Shown: positions 31,589 to 40,460 of the stretch, piece after piece
Layout: every line of letters begins with the position of its first letter
How positions within the stretch are numbered: position 1 is the stretch's first letter
Source: Sinomonas sp. ASV322
GTDB lineage: Bacteria > Actinomycetota > Actinomycetes > Actinomycetales > Micrococcaceae
DNA length: 64,000 nt
NCBI RefSeq assembly: GCF_030908245.1
Contig: NZ_JAVFJJ010000007.1
Span: 147,645 to 211,644, forward strand
Direction: 5' to 3'
Program-made: the position numbers and the translations under genes
Notes under the pieces: generated by a model
What the model saw: the letters and a program-made list of their open reading frames with translations, nothing else
Databases searched by the model: none
What the model was told of the DNA's origin: nothing

Positions 31589-32440
31589 TCAGGCACCGGC
31601 GTCGGGCATCTTCTCTCCGGCCTCGACGGCAAGGTCGAGCGAGTTGTCCTTGACCGGCATGGGGCACGTCCCGTACGGCGTGAACGCGCTCGGGTAATTG
31701 ATGGCCCTGTTGAAGTCGAGGATGACGGTGCCGTCCGGGCGGGGCTTGGCGGTCGTGACCTTGCGCCAGTCGTCGGTCGTGCGGCCGTTCGTCTCGTCGT
31801 GGAACGTGATGGTGAGATCCCCGAGCTTTCCCTGCTCCGCCTGGAGCCGGTACTCGTGGCCGTGCCGGTGGAACACGACCTCGCCCGCGGAGAGGTGCGT
31901 TCCCTCGACGAGCGGGTTCGCCGTCGAGATCGGCATCTTGTGCGGTTCGGGATACGGCTCCCACTGGGCCTCGATGACCCACTCGGGCGCGTAGTCGTAG
32001 ACGGGTACTCCGCGGAACTCGGTGAGCGTAGGCGATTGCGAGTCGCGCGTCCGGATTGCGTAACGGCCGCCGCGCATCGCGAGCTCGACGACGATGCTCC
32101 CGTAGCGGACCCAGTCGAGTGACTCGTCCTCGGTCAGGTGCGCGCTGAACGTCCCGTTGACCGGATCGCCCTCCTCGTCGAATACGAGCCCCTCGTCCGC
32201 GCGGGCCGTGAGCACTGCGGTCTCGAGACCGACAGACTCGGAGGTGGACCACAGGCCCGGCACGAGTTCGACCGGCGACGGCGTGGCCTCGAGCCATTGG
32301 AACGAAGTCAGCGTGAGCCAGCCGTGTTCCTCGGCCAGAGCGCTGTTGCGGTTGTCGCGGAAGCGCTGCCAGCGGGCGAGCTGCTGGGCGTCGTGGGTTT
32401 CGCTGGGAGCAATGGGCGTGGCGGGCATGGCGTCGGTCAT
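31589..32440 (-). CDS. DUF1684 family protein
   Basis: 283 residues from the ATG at 32440 (MTDAMPATP). A GTG at 32458 and an ATG at 32428 are alternatives; none has a clear ribosome binding site. The C-terminal signature NRAINYPSAFTPYGTCPMP marks DUF1684, a widespread family of unknown biochemical function with no signal peptide here. A large palindrome lies upstream of its start. Confidence 0.82.
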   Translation of the reverse strand: MTDAMPATPIAPSETHDAQQLARWQRFRDNRNSALAEEHGWLTLTSFQWLEATPSPVELVPGLWSTSESVGLETAVLTARADEGLVFDEEGDPVNGTFSAHLTEDESLDWVRYGSIVVELAMRGGRYAIRTRDSQSPTLTEFRGVPVYDYAPEWVIEAQWEPYPEPHKMPISTANPLVEGTHLSAGEVVFHRHGHEYRLQAEQGKLGDLTITFHDETNGRTTDDWRKVTTAKPRPDGTVILDFNRAINYPSAFTPYGTCPMPVKDNSLDLAVEAGEKMPDAGA

Positions 32441-32530
32441 GCACACAGAATGCCGCACGGGGGCGGGCTATTCCCAGACCCCGGGGCCCAAACGTCGGTG
32501 CCAAACAAGTCCGTCCCGGGTGCGCCTCGA

Positions 32531-32598
32531 CCGTCCCTCGGCGGCACAACCGTCCCTTGGACCCCGGCGGAAGGGACGGTCATGCCGCTGAGGGACGG
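32531..32598. repeat. Long imperfect palindrome (28-bp arms)
   Basis: Arms 32531-32558 and 32571-32598 pair at 25 of 28 positions around a 12-base loop. It lies between two same-strand genes, 40 bp after the small membrane protein stop. Similar in build to the palindromes at 34805, 43854, 48634 and 63725. Confidence 0.8.
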
Positions 32599-32645
32599 CT
32601 GTGTGGCGGAGGGGACGGCTGTGCCGCTCCGGGACGGTCATGCGG
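32571..32645 (+). repeat. Degenerate 19-20-bp direct repeats, about four copies
   Basis: Units related to AGGGACGGTCATGCCGCTG recur at about 32571, 32591, 32610 and 32629, alternating GGTCATG and GGCTGTG versions. Two inverted copies form the left arm of the palindrome. The last copy runs into the 3' end of the small membrane protein gene. Confidence 0.7.
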
Positions 32646-32931
32646 CGGGGTGGGCTCCCTGCCGCTTCCGCGCGAGGCGGAGATACAGCTTCGTCATTCG
32701 AGGGACGACGACGTAGACCGCCGCGGGCACGATGACGATCGTGAGCGCGAACGCGCGGAGGACCGGGTGCCATTCGGCCATGAGCGGGCCGAGGGTCCAG
32801 AGGCCGATCGCGACGAGAGGGAAGATCGCCGACCACGTGATGAGCGCCCGTTCGTGGACGCTCGGTCCCGAGATGGGCGCGGGCGATGCGGGCTGGACGG
32901 GCGATGCGGGCTGGACGGGCGTCAGGCTCAT
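32638..32931 (-). CDS. Small two-helix membrane protein under TetR control
   Basis: 97 residues from the ATG at 32931 with a GGAAG site. A PVQPAS-repeat N-terminal tail, then two membrane helices (about 32-55 and 60-82) and a basic C-terminus. It resembles the membrane tail found on some antibiotic-biosynthesis-monooxygenase-type proteins. Divergent from a TetR gene, with two matching operator sites between them, so it is probably the repressor's target. Function unknown. Confidence 0.7.
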   Translation of the reverse strand: MSLTPVQPASPVQPASPAPISGPSVHERALITWSAIFPLVAIGLWTLGPLMAEWHPVLRAFALTIVIVPAAVYVVVPRMTKLYLRLARKRQGAHPAA

Positions 32932-32940
32932 GATCACTTC

Positions 32941-32954
32941 CAACTGTCTAGTTG
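32941..32954. promoter_or_regulatory. TetR operator 1 (small membrane protein side)
   Basis: CAACTGTCTAGTTG, a dyad 9 bp upstream of the membrane protein start, between its ribosome binding site and promoter. It shares its CAAC and AGTTG ends with the second site 53 bp away. Confidence 0.6.
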
Positions 32955-32993
32955 CGATTTCCATTCCACGCTAACCCCTCGCCATGCCAACTG

Positions 32994-33007
32994 CAACCGT
33001 TTAGTTG
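32994..33007. promoter_or_regulatory. TetR operator 2 (repressor side)
   Basis: CAACCGTTTAGTTG, the second copy of the dyad, 32 bp before the TetR start. The 53-bp spacing equals five helical turns, placing both sites on the same DNA face, consistent with joint repression of both genes. Confidence 0.6.
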
Positions 33008-33039
33008 GAAATTCCCTGGAGACGGGCTAGCCTAGGGCC

Positions 33040-33639
33040 ATGGCCTGGGACACTGAGCGGACGCGCGCGCTCCTGCTTGCGGCCGGCGCGACGGAGTTCA
33101 GCCAGCACGGGCTCGCGGGCGGGCGCGTCGACCGGATTGCCGCCGAGGCGGGCGTCAACAAGGAGCGCATCTACCAGTACTTCGGCAACAAGCAGGGACT
33201 CTTCGATGCTGTTGTCGTCTCCGAGCTCGGCAGGGTCATGGATGCCGTTCCGATTCAGGGAACGGGGGTGGATGCCGTGACCGATTACGCGGGAAGGCTC
33301 TTCGACTATCACCTTGCGCGGCCCGATCTCGCCCGGCTCGTGTTCTGGGAAGGGCTCGAGCGCGGCGAGGGAGCCGTTGCGCTCGCGGAGCGCGCGCAAC
33401 GAAGCCGGGACAAGGCCGCCGCGGTGCAGGGGATGCTGCCCGGCGTCACTGCCGCGGCGGCCGCCGAGCTTCTCCTGACCATCGTGACCCTCTGCGACGC
33501 GTGGCCCACGATCCCCCAGCTCGACCGACTCATCACAGGAGGAGGCGAGGGCCGGGCCCAAGCCAGGCGGGCCGCCGTCGTCCGTCTTGCCCGCCTCGCC
33601 GCCGAAGACGCGCTCGCAGGCGTTCAGGGCGGGTCTTAG
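33040..33639 (+). CDS. TetR family transcriptional regulator
   Basis: 199 residues. N-terminal HTH (about 8-55) with GRVDRIAAEAGVNKERIYQYFGNKQGLF, the usual TetR pattern. The C-terminal part is all-helical ligand-binding type. Divergent from the small membrane protein gene, with two CAAC-N6-GTTG-type dyads in the 108-bp gap, so it likely represses itself and that gene. Inducer unknown. Confidence 0.9.
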   Translation: MAWDTERTRALLLAAGATEFSQHGLAGGRVDRIAAEAGVNKERIYQYFGNKQGLFDAVVVSELGRVMDAVPIQGTGVDAVTDYAGRLFDYHLARPDLARLVFWEGLERGEGAVALAERAQRSRDKAAAVQGMLPGVTAAAAAELLLTIVTLCDAWPTIPQLDRLITGGGEGRAQARRAAVVRLARLAAEDALAGVQGGS

Positions 33640-33704
33640 GCGCGCCCGCTCGCTTCGGTGCTCCGCGCCCGCAATGGGGCTGCGGACCCGCGGCACCGGT
33701 GCTG

Positions 33705-33780
33705 GGAAGGGCGCCCCCTGCGGGGAAGGGCGCCCCCTGCGGGGAAGGGCGCCCCTTGCGGGGAAGGGCGCCCCCTGCGG
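33705..33780 (+). repeat. Four 19-bp tandem repeats
   Basis: The unit GGAAGGGCGCCCCCTGCGG occurs four times at exact 19-bp spacing, with one C-to-T change in the third. A fifth partial copy is broken by a 1-bp deletion. It lies between the convergent TetR and LysE genes. Each unit has a GGGCGCC core. Confidence 0.85.
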
Positions 33781-33804
33781 GAAGCGCGTGTGGCCCCTCG
33801 CGGG

Positions 33805-34464
33805 CTACGCGTGCCGGGCCTCGAGCACCGCGGCGACGCCGAAGGCCCCGAGAACGGTCCCCGTCACGCGATCGATCCAGCGCCGGAACGTCGGGCCCTC
33901 GAGCCACTTCCGGAAGAAGTGCGCGGCCGCGACGATCGCGATGAACCACACGACGGCCTCGGCGTTGCTCACCACCGTGAGCATGAGCCCCATCCACACG
34001 GGCGGCACGCCCGGCACGAGGAACTGCGGGATGACGGCGATGCAGAACATGCCGTACTTCGGGTTGAGCAGGTTCGAAACGAGGCCCTTGGCCCACGTGC
34101 GGCCGAGCGGTTCGTAGCTCAGGTGGGGAAGCCCGCGGACTGGCTGGCCGCCGTCGTCCGGTCCGGCGCCCTTGCGGAAGGAGGCGCGCCAGAGGCTCAC
34201 GCCGAGCCACACCATGTACGCCGCCCCGGCGATGCGGAGAACGTCGTAGGCAACGGTCGAGACGGTCAAGAGCGCCGAAACGCCCGTCGCGGCCGCCGCG
34301 CCCCACACGAAGGCCCCCGAGATCATGCCGAACGCGGCCATGTACGCGTGGCGGCGACCCTGGCTCAGGGTGTAGCGCAGCACGAGGGCGGTGTCGGTCC
34401 CGGGGATCACAGTGATGAGCGCGGCGAGCGCCGCAAAGCCCAGGAGGGAGTCTTGGAGCGTCAC
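33805..34464 (-). CDS. LysE/RhtB family exporter
   Basis: 219 residues with about six membrane helices; the N-terminal PGTDTALVLRYTLSQGRRHA and NLLNPKYGMFCIAVIPQF motifs are diagnostic of LysE/RhtB carriers. These export amino acids or related small molecules. Substrate not readable. The start is 33 bp from a divergent small gene. Confidence 0.9.
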   Translation of the reverse strand: MTLQDSLLGFAALAALITVIPGTDTALVLRYTLSQGRRHAYMAAFGMISGAFVWGAAAATGVSALLTVSTVAYDVLRIAGAAYMVWLGVSLWRASFRKGAGPDDGGQPVRGLPHLSYEPLGRTWAKGLVSNLLNPKYGMFCIAVIPQFLVPGVPPVWMGLMLTVVSNAEAVVWFIAIVAAAHFFRKWLEGPTFRRWIDRVTGTVLGAFGVAAVLEARHA

Positions 34465-34497
34465 TTGTCAAGGATAGGGCCCGCCTAGAGTGGGGCT

Positions 34498-34803
34498 GTG
34501 CCCAGCTTCCGCGCCGTCCTCCAGATCACGGGCCTCCGCCCCGGCAACCCGCCCGAGCGGGTCATGCAGGCTGCCCAGGAAGCCCTCGCCTCGCGTCACC
34601 TCGTCGAGGCGACGAGCCTCGACATCGTGCGCGGGGTGCCGCAGATCACCTTGCGCTTCCTCGTCGAGGGCGCGTCCGACGACGACGAAGCGGCCCTCGC
34701 GCGCGAATCCGCCTATGCGATGCATGACGCCGTCGAGGAGGTCGCGACGACGGGCGTCCTCCGGGTGCTGCGCCGGCGGCGGGGGAAATGGCTCCCTGTC
34801 TAG
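34498..34803 (+). CDS. Hypothetical protein (101 aa)
   Basis: 101 residues from a GTG at 34498. Soluble, with no cysteines, signal or membrane segments. The alternating pattern (RAVLQITGLRPGNPPERV, ITLRFLVEGASDDDEA) suggests a small alpha/beta fold. No family recognised. A perfect 25-bp palindrome starts right after its stop. Confidence 0.65.
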   Translation: MPSFRAVLQITGLRPGNPPERVMQAAQEALASRHLVEATSLDIVRGVPQITLRFLVEGASDDDEAALARESAYAMHDAVEEVATTGVLRVLRRRRGKWLPV

Positions 34804-34804
34804 T

Positions 34805-34866
34805 CATCGACTGCTCCGTAACTGTCGTTATGGACGCGCAAAACGACAGTTACGGAGCAGTCGATG
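34805..34866. repeat. Perfect 25-bp inverted repeat
   Basis: Arms 34805-34829 and 34842-34866 are exact reverse complements, with a 12-base loop. It begins 2 bp after the stop of the preceding gene and ends 5 bp before the stop of the convergent macro-domain gene. It may act as a bidirectional terminator, although no T-tract follows. Confidence 0.9.
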
Positions 34867-34870
34867 TGGA

Positions 34871-35377
34871 TTACGCCGCGGCCGTGAACACCTCGGCCAT
34901 GTCCGGCGTGAACAGGACGAATTCGACGAGCTGGACGGCTTTGGTCTCAGCCTCGCGGATGGCGTCGATCGCGGTGCGGGCTACGACCCGCGCGTCCCAT
35001 CCGTAGACGCCGGCCGAGATCGCGGGGAACGCGATCGAGGCGGCGCCGAGCCGGTCGGCGAGGGCGAGGCTCTCGGCGAAGGCCGACTGCAGCAGATGCG
35101 GGCTGCGCTGGCCCGCGTGCCAATTGGGGCCCACGGTGTGGATGATCCATCGAGCGTGAAGCTTGAACCCGGGTGTCGCGACGGCTTGGCCGACGGGGAG
35201 CCCGTCGCGGTACTCCTTCGCACGCAGTTCTCGGCATGCGGCAAGGAGCTCGGGGCCCGCCGCACGGTGGATGGCGCCGTCGACACCGCCGCCGCCGAGG
35301 AGCGAGCTGTTGGCGGCATTGACGATCGCGTCGACGTGACGCGTGGTGATGTCACCCGTGACGATGTCGATCTTCAT
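34871..35377 (-). CDS. Macro-domain protein, O-acetyl-ADP-ribose deacetylase-like
   Basis: 168 residues, a single macro domain. Seen: VTGDIT, AIVNAANSSLLGGGGVDGAIHRAAG and the loop ISAGVYGW, as in YmdB/MacroD-type hydrolases that remove ADP-ribose or deacetylate O-acetyl-ADP-ribose. Catalytic Asn/Asp/Gly residues are intact. I use the ATG at 35377 because family members start MKIDIVTGDIT; an ATG at 35395 is also in frame. Confidence 0.92.
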   Translation of the reverse strand: MKIDIVTGDITTRHVDAIVNAANSSLLGGGGVDGAIHRAAGPELLAACRELRAKEYRDGLPVGQAVATPGFKLHARWIIHTVGPNWHAGQRSPHLLQSAFAESLALADRLGAASIAFPAISAGVYGWDARVVARTAIDAIREAETKAVQLVEFVLFTPDMAEVFTAAA

Positions 35378-35452
35378 GGCTCCAGTGTGGCCCACATCTG
35401 AAGGCCCGCCAATGGCGCGGCCGGGGGCCCGCGACGTCCGCGACGGGGGCTG

Positions 35453-36472
35453 TCAGGCGGTCGGCTGGACCGCCGGCGGGGCCTCGCGGAGCGTAAGCCT
35501 GCTGCGGAATTCGGTCTCTTCACGCGTGAACGGGTCGCGGAACCGGATGGCGCGGGCGAGGAGTTGGAGGGGACGGCCGTAGTCGTCGGGGGCCTTGTCG
35601 AGGAGCACGGGGTAGAAGGGGTCGTGCATGATCCCGGCGCCGAGGCCGGCCATGTGGACGCGGAGCTGATGGGTCTTGCCGGTGCGCGGTTCGAGCCGGA
35701 AGAGCGCGCGGATCCTGGGCGAGCCGTCTTCGCCCGGATGTGGCGCCGTGCGCACGAGCTCGATGCGCGTCTCGGCGTTCGGCTCGCCCTCGACGACCTC
35801 GGCGAGGAGGTAGTCGCGCGACTTCATCATGCGGTTGCGCACGACGACGGGCGCGGCGAACCGCTCGAGGGGAGCTCCGCCGTCGCACGCTGCGCCTGGG
35901 GACCCCAGCAAGGAGACGCACTCGTACTCCTTCTGCACGGCCCGTCGCTCGAACAGCACCTGGTACTTACCGCGCGTCTCGGGGTTGACGGCGAAGAGCA
36001 GGACGCCCGCGGTCATGCGGTCGAGGCGGTGCATCGGCACGAGGTCGGGGAGGGCGAGCTCGTTGCGGAGACGCACGAGCGCGGACTCCTGGATGTAGGC
36101 GCCGCCCGGCGTCGTGGGGAGGAAATGCGGCTTGTCGACGACGACGAGGTGGTCGTCGCGGTGCAGGACGGCCAGCTCGAACGGGATCCGCTCCTCCGCG
36201 GGAAGCGTCCGGTAATACCAGATGAAGGTGTGCTCGTCGAGCGGGGTGCCCCGATGCAGCGGCAAGCCGTCCGCGCCGACGATCTCGCCGTTGTCGAACC
36301 TCTGGAGGATCCCCTCGGGGTCGATGTGGCCCCAGCGGTGCAGCATGTAGTCGAGCGCGGTCTCCCATGGCCCCGCCGCGGGCAGGCGAAGGCGCGTCGC
36401 GTTGACGCCGTCGCGCACGGGAAGGGGGGATGACACGCTGTTAAGGATATCTGGGGTGCGCACTCCCAGCAT
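35453..36472 (-). CDS. RluA-family RNA pseudouridine synthase
   Basis: 339 residues. The catalytic motif [10 protein letters not shown] is present (near residue 148) with the family signature [12 protein letters not shown]. An N-terminal S4-like region ([12 protein letters not shown]) precedes it. It converts uridine to pseudouridine in rRNA or tRNA; the target cannot be assigned. Divergent from ppc. Start could be slightly shorter. Confidence 0.9.
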   Translation of the reverse strand: MLGVRTPDILNSVSSPLPVRDGVNATRLRLPAAGPWETALDYMLHRWGHIDPEGILQRFDNGEIVGADGLPLHRGTPLDEHTFIWYYRTLPAEERIPFELAVLHRDDHLVVVDKPHFLPTTPGGAYIQESALVRLRNELALPDLVPMHRLDRMTAGVLLFAVNPETRGKYQVLFERRAVQKEYECVSLLGSPGAACDGGAPLERFAAPVVVRNRMMKSRDYLLAEVVEGEPNAETRIELVRTAPHPGEDGSPRIRALFRLEPRTGKTHQLRVHMAGLGAGIMHDPFYPVLLDKAPDDYGRPLQLLARAIRFRDPFTREETEFRSRLTLREAPPAVQPTA

Positions 36473-36585
36473 GCGGACCCCGCGCGCGATGCGGCGGGGG
36501 CTGCGGTATTGTCAAGCGCTGGAATGTCCTCCGGCTCACAGTATCCGGCGTCGCGTACGAGCCCCGATCCCTGTGGAGTGCCCGC

Positions 36586-39402
36586 ATGCCCTTCTCCGAC
36601 GTGACTTCTGGCCCCGGCCCCGCCGCCGAGCTGCGGGCGGACGTCCGCCGCGTCTCGACGCTCCTCGGCGAATCCCTCGTACGGCAGCACGGTCCCGAGC
36701 TCTTGCGCCTCGTCGAGGAAGTGCGCCTCCTGACGAAGGAGTCCAAGGAGGCGGCGCGCGGCGGGGCGGGCGCGCTCGGCCCGTGGAACGCGGCCGACGT
36801 CGCCGCCCAGGTCCGCGAGCTCCTCGCCTCCCTGCCGCTCATCGAGGCGACCGAGCTCGTGCGCGCGTTCGCGTTCTACTTCCACCTCGCGAACGCCGCC
36901 GAGCAGCTGCACCGCGTCCGCGAGCTCGGATCGCGCGCCGAGGACGAGGGGTGGCTTGCCGCCGCCGTGCGGGACATCGCGGAGCGGGCCGGCTCGCGGT
37001 CGCTTCAGGAGGTCGTCGACGAGCTCGACGTGCGGCCCGTCTTCACGGCCCATCCGACCGAGGCGTCCCGCCGATCGGTGCTCGACAAGCTGCGCGCCGT
37101 CTCGAAGATCCTCGCCGTCCCGTCCGCGGAGGGCACAACGCTGCGCCGCCGTCAGGACCGCCACCTCGCCGAGATCATCGACCAGATGTGGCAGACCGAC
37201 GAGCTGCGCCAAGTCCGCCCGACTCCCGTCGACGAGGCCCGCAACGCCGTCTACTACCTCGGGCAGATCCTTTCGGGGCCGCTCCCCGAGGTCCTCGACG
37301 ACCTTGCGGGCCTCCTCGCCGAGCACGGCGTGACCCTCCCGGCGTCGTCGTCGCCCCTTCGCTTCGGATCGTGGATCGGCGGGGACCGCGACGGCAACCC
37401 CAATGTGACGCCCGAGGTGACGCGCGAGATCCTTGCGCTCCAAAGCCAGCAGGCCGTGCGGATCGCGGTGCAGCTCGTGGACGAGCTCATCAGCATGCTC
37501 TCCAACTCGACTGCGCTCACGGGGGTCGAGCAGGAGCTCCTCGACTCGATCGACGCCGATCTCGCGAAGCTGCCGGGCCTCGACAAGCGCGTCCTCGAGA
37601 TCAACGCCCAGGAGCCGTACCGGCTCAAGCTCACGTGCATCAAGGCGAAGCTCCTCAACACGGGCCGCCGCGTCGCGGCCGGGACGCCGCACGAGCCAGG
37701 CCGCGACTACGCTGCGACGACGCAGCTCGCGGAGGACCTCGCCGTGCTCGACCGCTCCCTCCGCGAGCACGCGGCGCAGCTCGCGGCCGACGGCGTGCTG
37801 GCCACCGTGCGCCGCGTCGTCGCGTCGTTCGGGCTGCACCTCGCGACGGTCGACATCCGTGAGCACGCGGACTACCACCACGAGGCCGTCGGGCTGCTCC
37901 TGGACCCGCTCGCCGAGCTCTCGCGGCGCTATCTCGACCTCCCGCGCGCCGAGCGCCGCCGAATCCTCGCGCTCGAGCTCGGCAGCCGCCGTCCGCTGTC
38001 GGGCCATCCCGTGGAACTGCCCGGCCACGCCGCGCGGGTGTACGAGACGATGCGCGTCATCCGGCAGGCCCGCCGCGTGTACGGGCCCGACGTCATCGAG
38101 ACCTATATCGTGTCGATGACGCGCGGCGCCGACGACGTCCTCGCCCCCGCGCTCCTCGCTCGCGAGGCCGGCCTCGTGCGGCTGCACGGCGAGGCGCCGT
38201 ACGCGCACATCGGCTTCGCGCCCCTCCTCGAGACGGTCGAGGAGCTCCGCGCGTCGGCGGAGATCATCGACCAGCTGCTCTCCGAGCCCGCGTATCGCGA
38301 GATCGTGCGGCTGCGCGGCGACGTGCAGGAGGTCATGCTCGGGTACTCGGACTCCAACAAGGAGTCCGGCGTGCTCACGAGCCAATGGGAGATCCACAAG
38401 ACCCAGCGCAAGCTGCGCGACGTCGCGGCCCGTCACGGCGTCCGGCTGCGGCTGTTCCACGGCCGCGGCGGGTCCGTGGGCCGAGGCGGCGGGCCGACGT
38501 ACGACGCGATCATGGCCCAGCCGAACGGCGTCCTCGAAGGCGAGATCAAGTTCACCGAGCAGGGCGAGGTCATCAGCGACAAGTACTCGCTGCCCGAGCT
38601 CGCGCGCGAGAATCTCGAGCTCTCCCTCGCCGCCGTCATGCGCGGCTCCGCCCTTCACCGCACCCCGCGTACGACCGTCGACGAGCGCGAGCGCTACGGC
38701 GAGCTCATGGACCTCATCTCCGACGCGGCGTTCGTCCGCTACCGGAAGCTCATCGAGGATCCGGACCTGCCGGCCTACTTCGTTGCGTCGACTCCCGTCG
38801 AGCAGCTCGGGCAGCTCAACATCGGCTCGCGCCCGTCGAAGCGCCCCGACTCGGGGGCCGGGCTCGAGGGGCTGCGCGCGATTCCGTGGGTCTTCGGATG
38901 GACGCAGTCGCGGCAGATCATCCCGGGCTGGTTCGGCGTCGGCTCCGGCCTCCGCGCCGCGCGCGAAGCCGGGAAGGACGCCGAGCTCCGCGAACTCCAG
39001 GAGCGGTGGCCGTTCTTCCAGTCCGTCATGTCGAACGTCGAGATGATGCTCGCGAAGACGGATCTCGACATCGCCTCGCACTATGTGTCCACGCTCGTCC
39101 CGCCCGCGCTGCACCACCTCTTCGGGGACATCCGGGCCGAGTATGAGCTCACGGTGATCGAGCTGCGCCGGCTCACGGGAGAGGATGAGCTTCTCGACGC
39201 GTCACCCACCCTCAAGCGCACGCTCGAGATCCGCGACCAGTACCTCGACCCGATCAGCTACCTCCAGGTCGAGCTCCTGCGCCGCATCCGCGAGGCCGGC
39301 GACGCTGGGGGCCTCCGCGAGGGCGAGATCGACGAGCGCCTCCAGCGCGCGCTGCTCATCACCATCAATGGCGTCGCGGCGGGACTGCGCAACACTGGCT
39401 GA
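36586..39402 (+). CDS. ppc: Phosphoenolpyruvate carboxylase
   Basis: 938 residues, full length. It carboxylates PEP to oxaloacetate, refilling the TCA cycle. Key motifs are intact: TAHPTE (near 155, catalytic His), [11 protein letters not shown] (near 264), [10 protein letters not shown] (near 586, catalytic Lys region) and [14 protein letters not shown] (near 623). It stands alone with its own promoter region. With aceA/aceB it supplies C4 acids by an alternative route. Confidence 0.97.
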   Translation: MPFSDVTSGPGPAAELRADVRRVSTLLGESLVRQHGPELLRLVEEVRLLTKESKEAARGGAGALGPWNAADVAAQVRELLASLPLIEATELVRAFAFYFHLANAAEQLHRVRELGSRAEDEGWLAAAVRDIAERAGSRSLQEVVDELDVRPVFTAHPTEASRRSVLDKLRAVSKILAVPSAEGTTLRRRQDRHLAEIIDQMWQTDELRQVRPTPVDEARNAVYYLGQILSGPLPEVLDDLAGLLAEHGVTLPASSSPLRFGSWIGGDRDGNPNVTPEVTREILALQSQQAVRIAVQLVDELISMLSNSTALTGVEQELLDSIDADLAKLPGLDKRVLEINAQEPYRLKLTCIKAKLLNTGRRVAAGTPHEPGRDYAATTQLAEDLAVLDRSLREHAAQLAADGVLATVRRVVASFGLHLATVDIREHADYHHEAVGLLLDPLAELSRRYLDLPRAERRRILALELGSRRPLSGHPVELPGHAARVYETMRVIRQARRVYGPDVIETYIVSMTRGADDVLAPALLAREAGLVRLHGEAPYAHIGFAPLLETVEELRASAEIIDQLLSEPAYREIVRLRGDVQEVMLGYSDSNKESGVLTSQWEIHKTQRKLRDVAARHGVRLRLFHGRGGSVGRGGGPTYDAIMAQPNGVLEGEIKFTEQGEVISDKYSLPELARENLELSLAAVMRGSALHRTPRTTVDERERYGELMDLISDAAFVRYRKLIEDPDLPAYFVASTPVEQLGQLNIGSRPSKRPDSGAGLEGLRAIPWVFGWTQSRQIIPGWFGVGSGLRAAREAGKDAELRELQERWPFFQSVMSNVEMMLAKTDLDIASHYVSTLVPPALHHLFGDIRAEYELTVIELRRLTGEDELLDASPTLKRTLEIRDQYLDPISYLQVELLRRIREAGDAGGLREGEIDERLQRALLITINGVAAGLRNTG

Positions 39403-39592
39403 GCCCGGCTGAACTGCCCATCGATCCTGCGGTTCTCCGGACCTTGATGTCCGCTGTGGCCCGGGCCAAGCTGGTCTCAGGTGGTCCACGGGCTGCGCCG
39501 TCACGGTCGCGGGGTGCGCGCGCCGCGAACGTGTCGATGCGAGCGAGGGGCCACCCCCAGGCCTTCAGGCAGGAGAGGGAGGGCGGGTTGTC

Positions 39593-40012
39593 ATGTCAGA
39601 CATGACCAAATGGTTCGAGGGGCGCAGGACCCCGTTCGACCTGATCGAGCGGCTCTTCGAGGGCGACGTCGCGTCCGGGGCGATCAAGGTCGAGCAGGTG
39701 ATCGACGGCGACGCCTTGGTCGTGCGCGCCGAGCTGCCTGGAATCGACCCCGAGAAGGACGTCGACGTGAGCGTCTCGGGCGGCGAGCTGCGGATCAACG
39801 CGCATCGCGAGGAGAAGATCGAGTACAAGGAGCGCGGGAGCTACCGATCCGAGTTCCGGTATGGCTCGCTGTCGCGCACGCTTCCGCTGCCCAAGGGGGC
39901 GAAGGAGGGTGACGTCACGGCGAGCTACAAGGACGGCGTCCTCGAGGTCCGCGTGCCGATTCCGGTTCAGCCCGCTGGCGCGGGCACGAAGATCGAGGTG
40001 AAGCGGGGGTAG
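39593..40012 (+). CDS. Hsp20 / alpha-crystallin small heat-shock protein
   Basis: 139 residues. The alpha-crystallin domain covers about 30-125, with VVRAELPGIDPEKDVDV, YRSEFRYGSLSRTLPLP and the closing GVLEVRVPIP. An ATP-independent holdase for unfolding proteins. I looked for a HspR-type inverted repeat upstream and saw none. The preceding gap of about 190 bp holds no other gene. Confidence 0.92.
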   Translation: MSDMTKWFEGRRTPFDLIERLFEGDVASGAIKVEQVIDGDALVVRAELPGIDPEKDVDVSVSGGELRINAHREEKIEYKERGSYRSEFRYGSLSRTLPLPKGAKEGDVTASYKDGVLEVRVPIPVQPAGAGTKIEVKRG

Positions 40013-40136
40013 TCTCCGGGGCGCGGCGTGTGGCAAATTCGGGGGCGCGTCACAGTCCACTCACTGGCAGCAGCCGTACGCTGGCAGTGTGGCGGCGTGG
40101 GGGCCGTGGCCGCCTCGGTCTGAAGTGGAGGTTGCG

Positions 40137-40445
40137 ATGATTCGCTTCGCAGGGCCGGGTATGGGAGTCGTGTGGCTCGCGATTCTGCTGGTCCTGATCT
40201 TGGCCGTTCTCGTGGTAATCACGGTGCGCCTGTTCGTGATGCAGCCATGGCGGCCCTCAAGGCAGGTTCCCCTTGGGGCTGTCCCGCCCGGAGCCGTCCC
40301 GCCCGGGGCAGTTCCTTCAATGCCGGGGCACGCGCCCACCAGCCCGCATCCCGGGTCCGCGCGCGAGATCCTCGACGCCCGGCTTGCGCGGGGCGAGATC
40401 ACTCCCGAGCAGTATCGGGAGCTTCGGCAGACGCTCGAGGGCTAG
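40137..40445 (+). CDS. SHOCT-domain small membrane protein
   Basis: 102 residues from the ATG at 40137 with a GGAGG site. One membrane helix (about 8-33), a linker with three PGAVP repeats, then a C-terminal SHOCT motif (REILDARLARGEITPEQYRELRQTL). SHOCT tails are thought to mediate oligomerisation. Function unknown. Confidence 0.85.
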   Translation: MIRFAGPGMGVVWLAILLVLILAVLVVITVRLFVMQPWRPSRQVPLGAVPPGAVPPGAVPSMPGHAPTSPHPGSAREILDARLARGEITPEQYRELRQTLEG

Positions 40446-40460
40446 CGGCGGTCGCTGGGT

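Noticed and set aside
36013..39117. 1034-codon open frame on the minus strand
   Set aside because: Antisense to ppc and read through the pseudouridine synthase region in another frame; no protein-like features.
39403..39592. Searched for a HspR-type repeat before the Hsp20 gene
   Set aside because: No CTTGAGT-N7-ACTCAAG-like inverted repeat is visible, so heat-shock control was not annotated.
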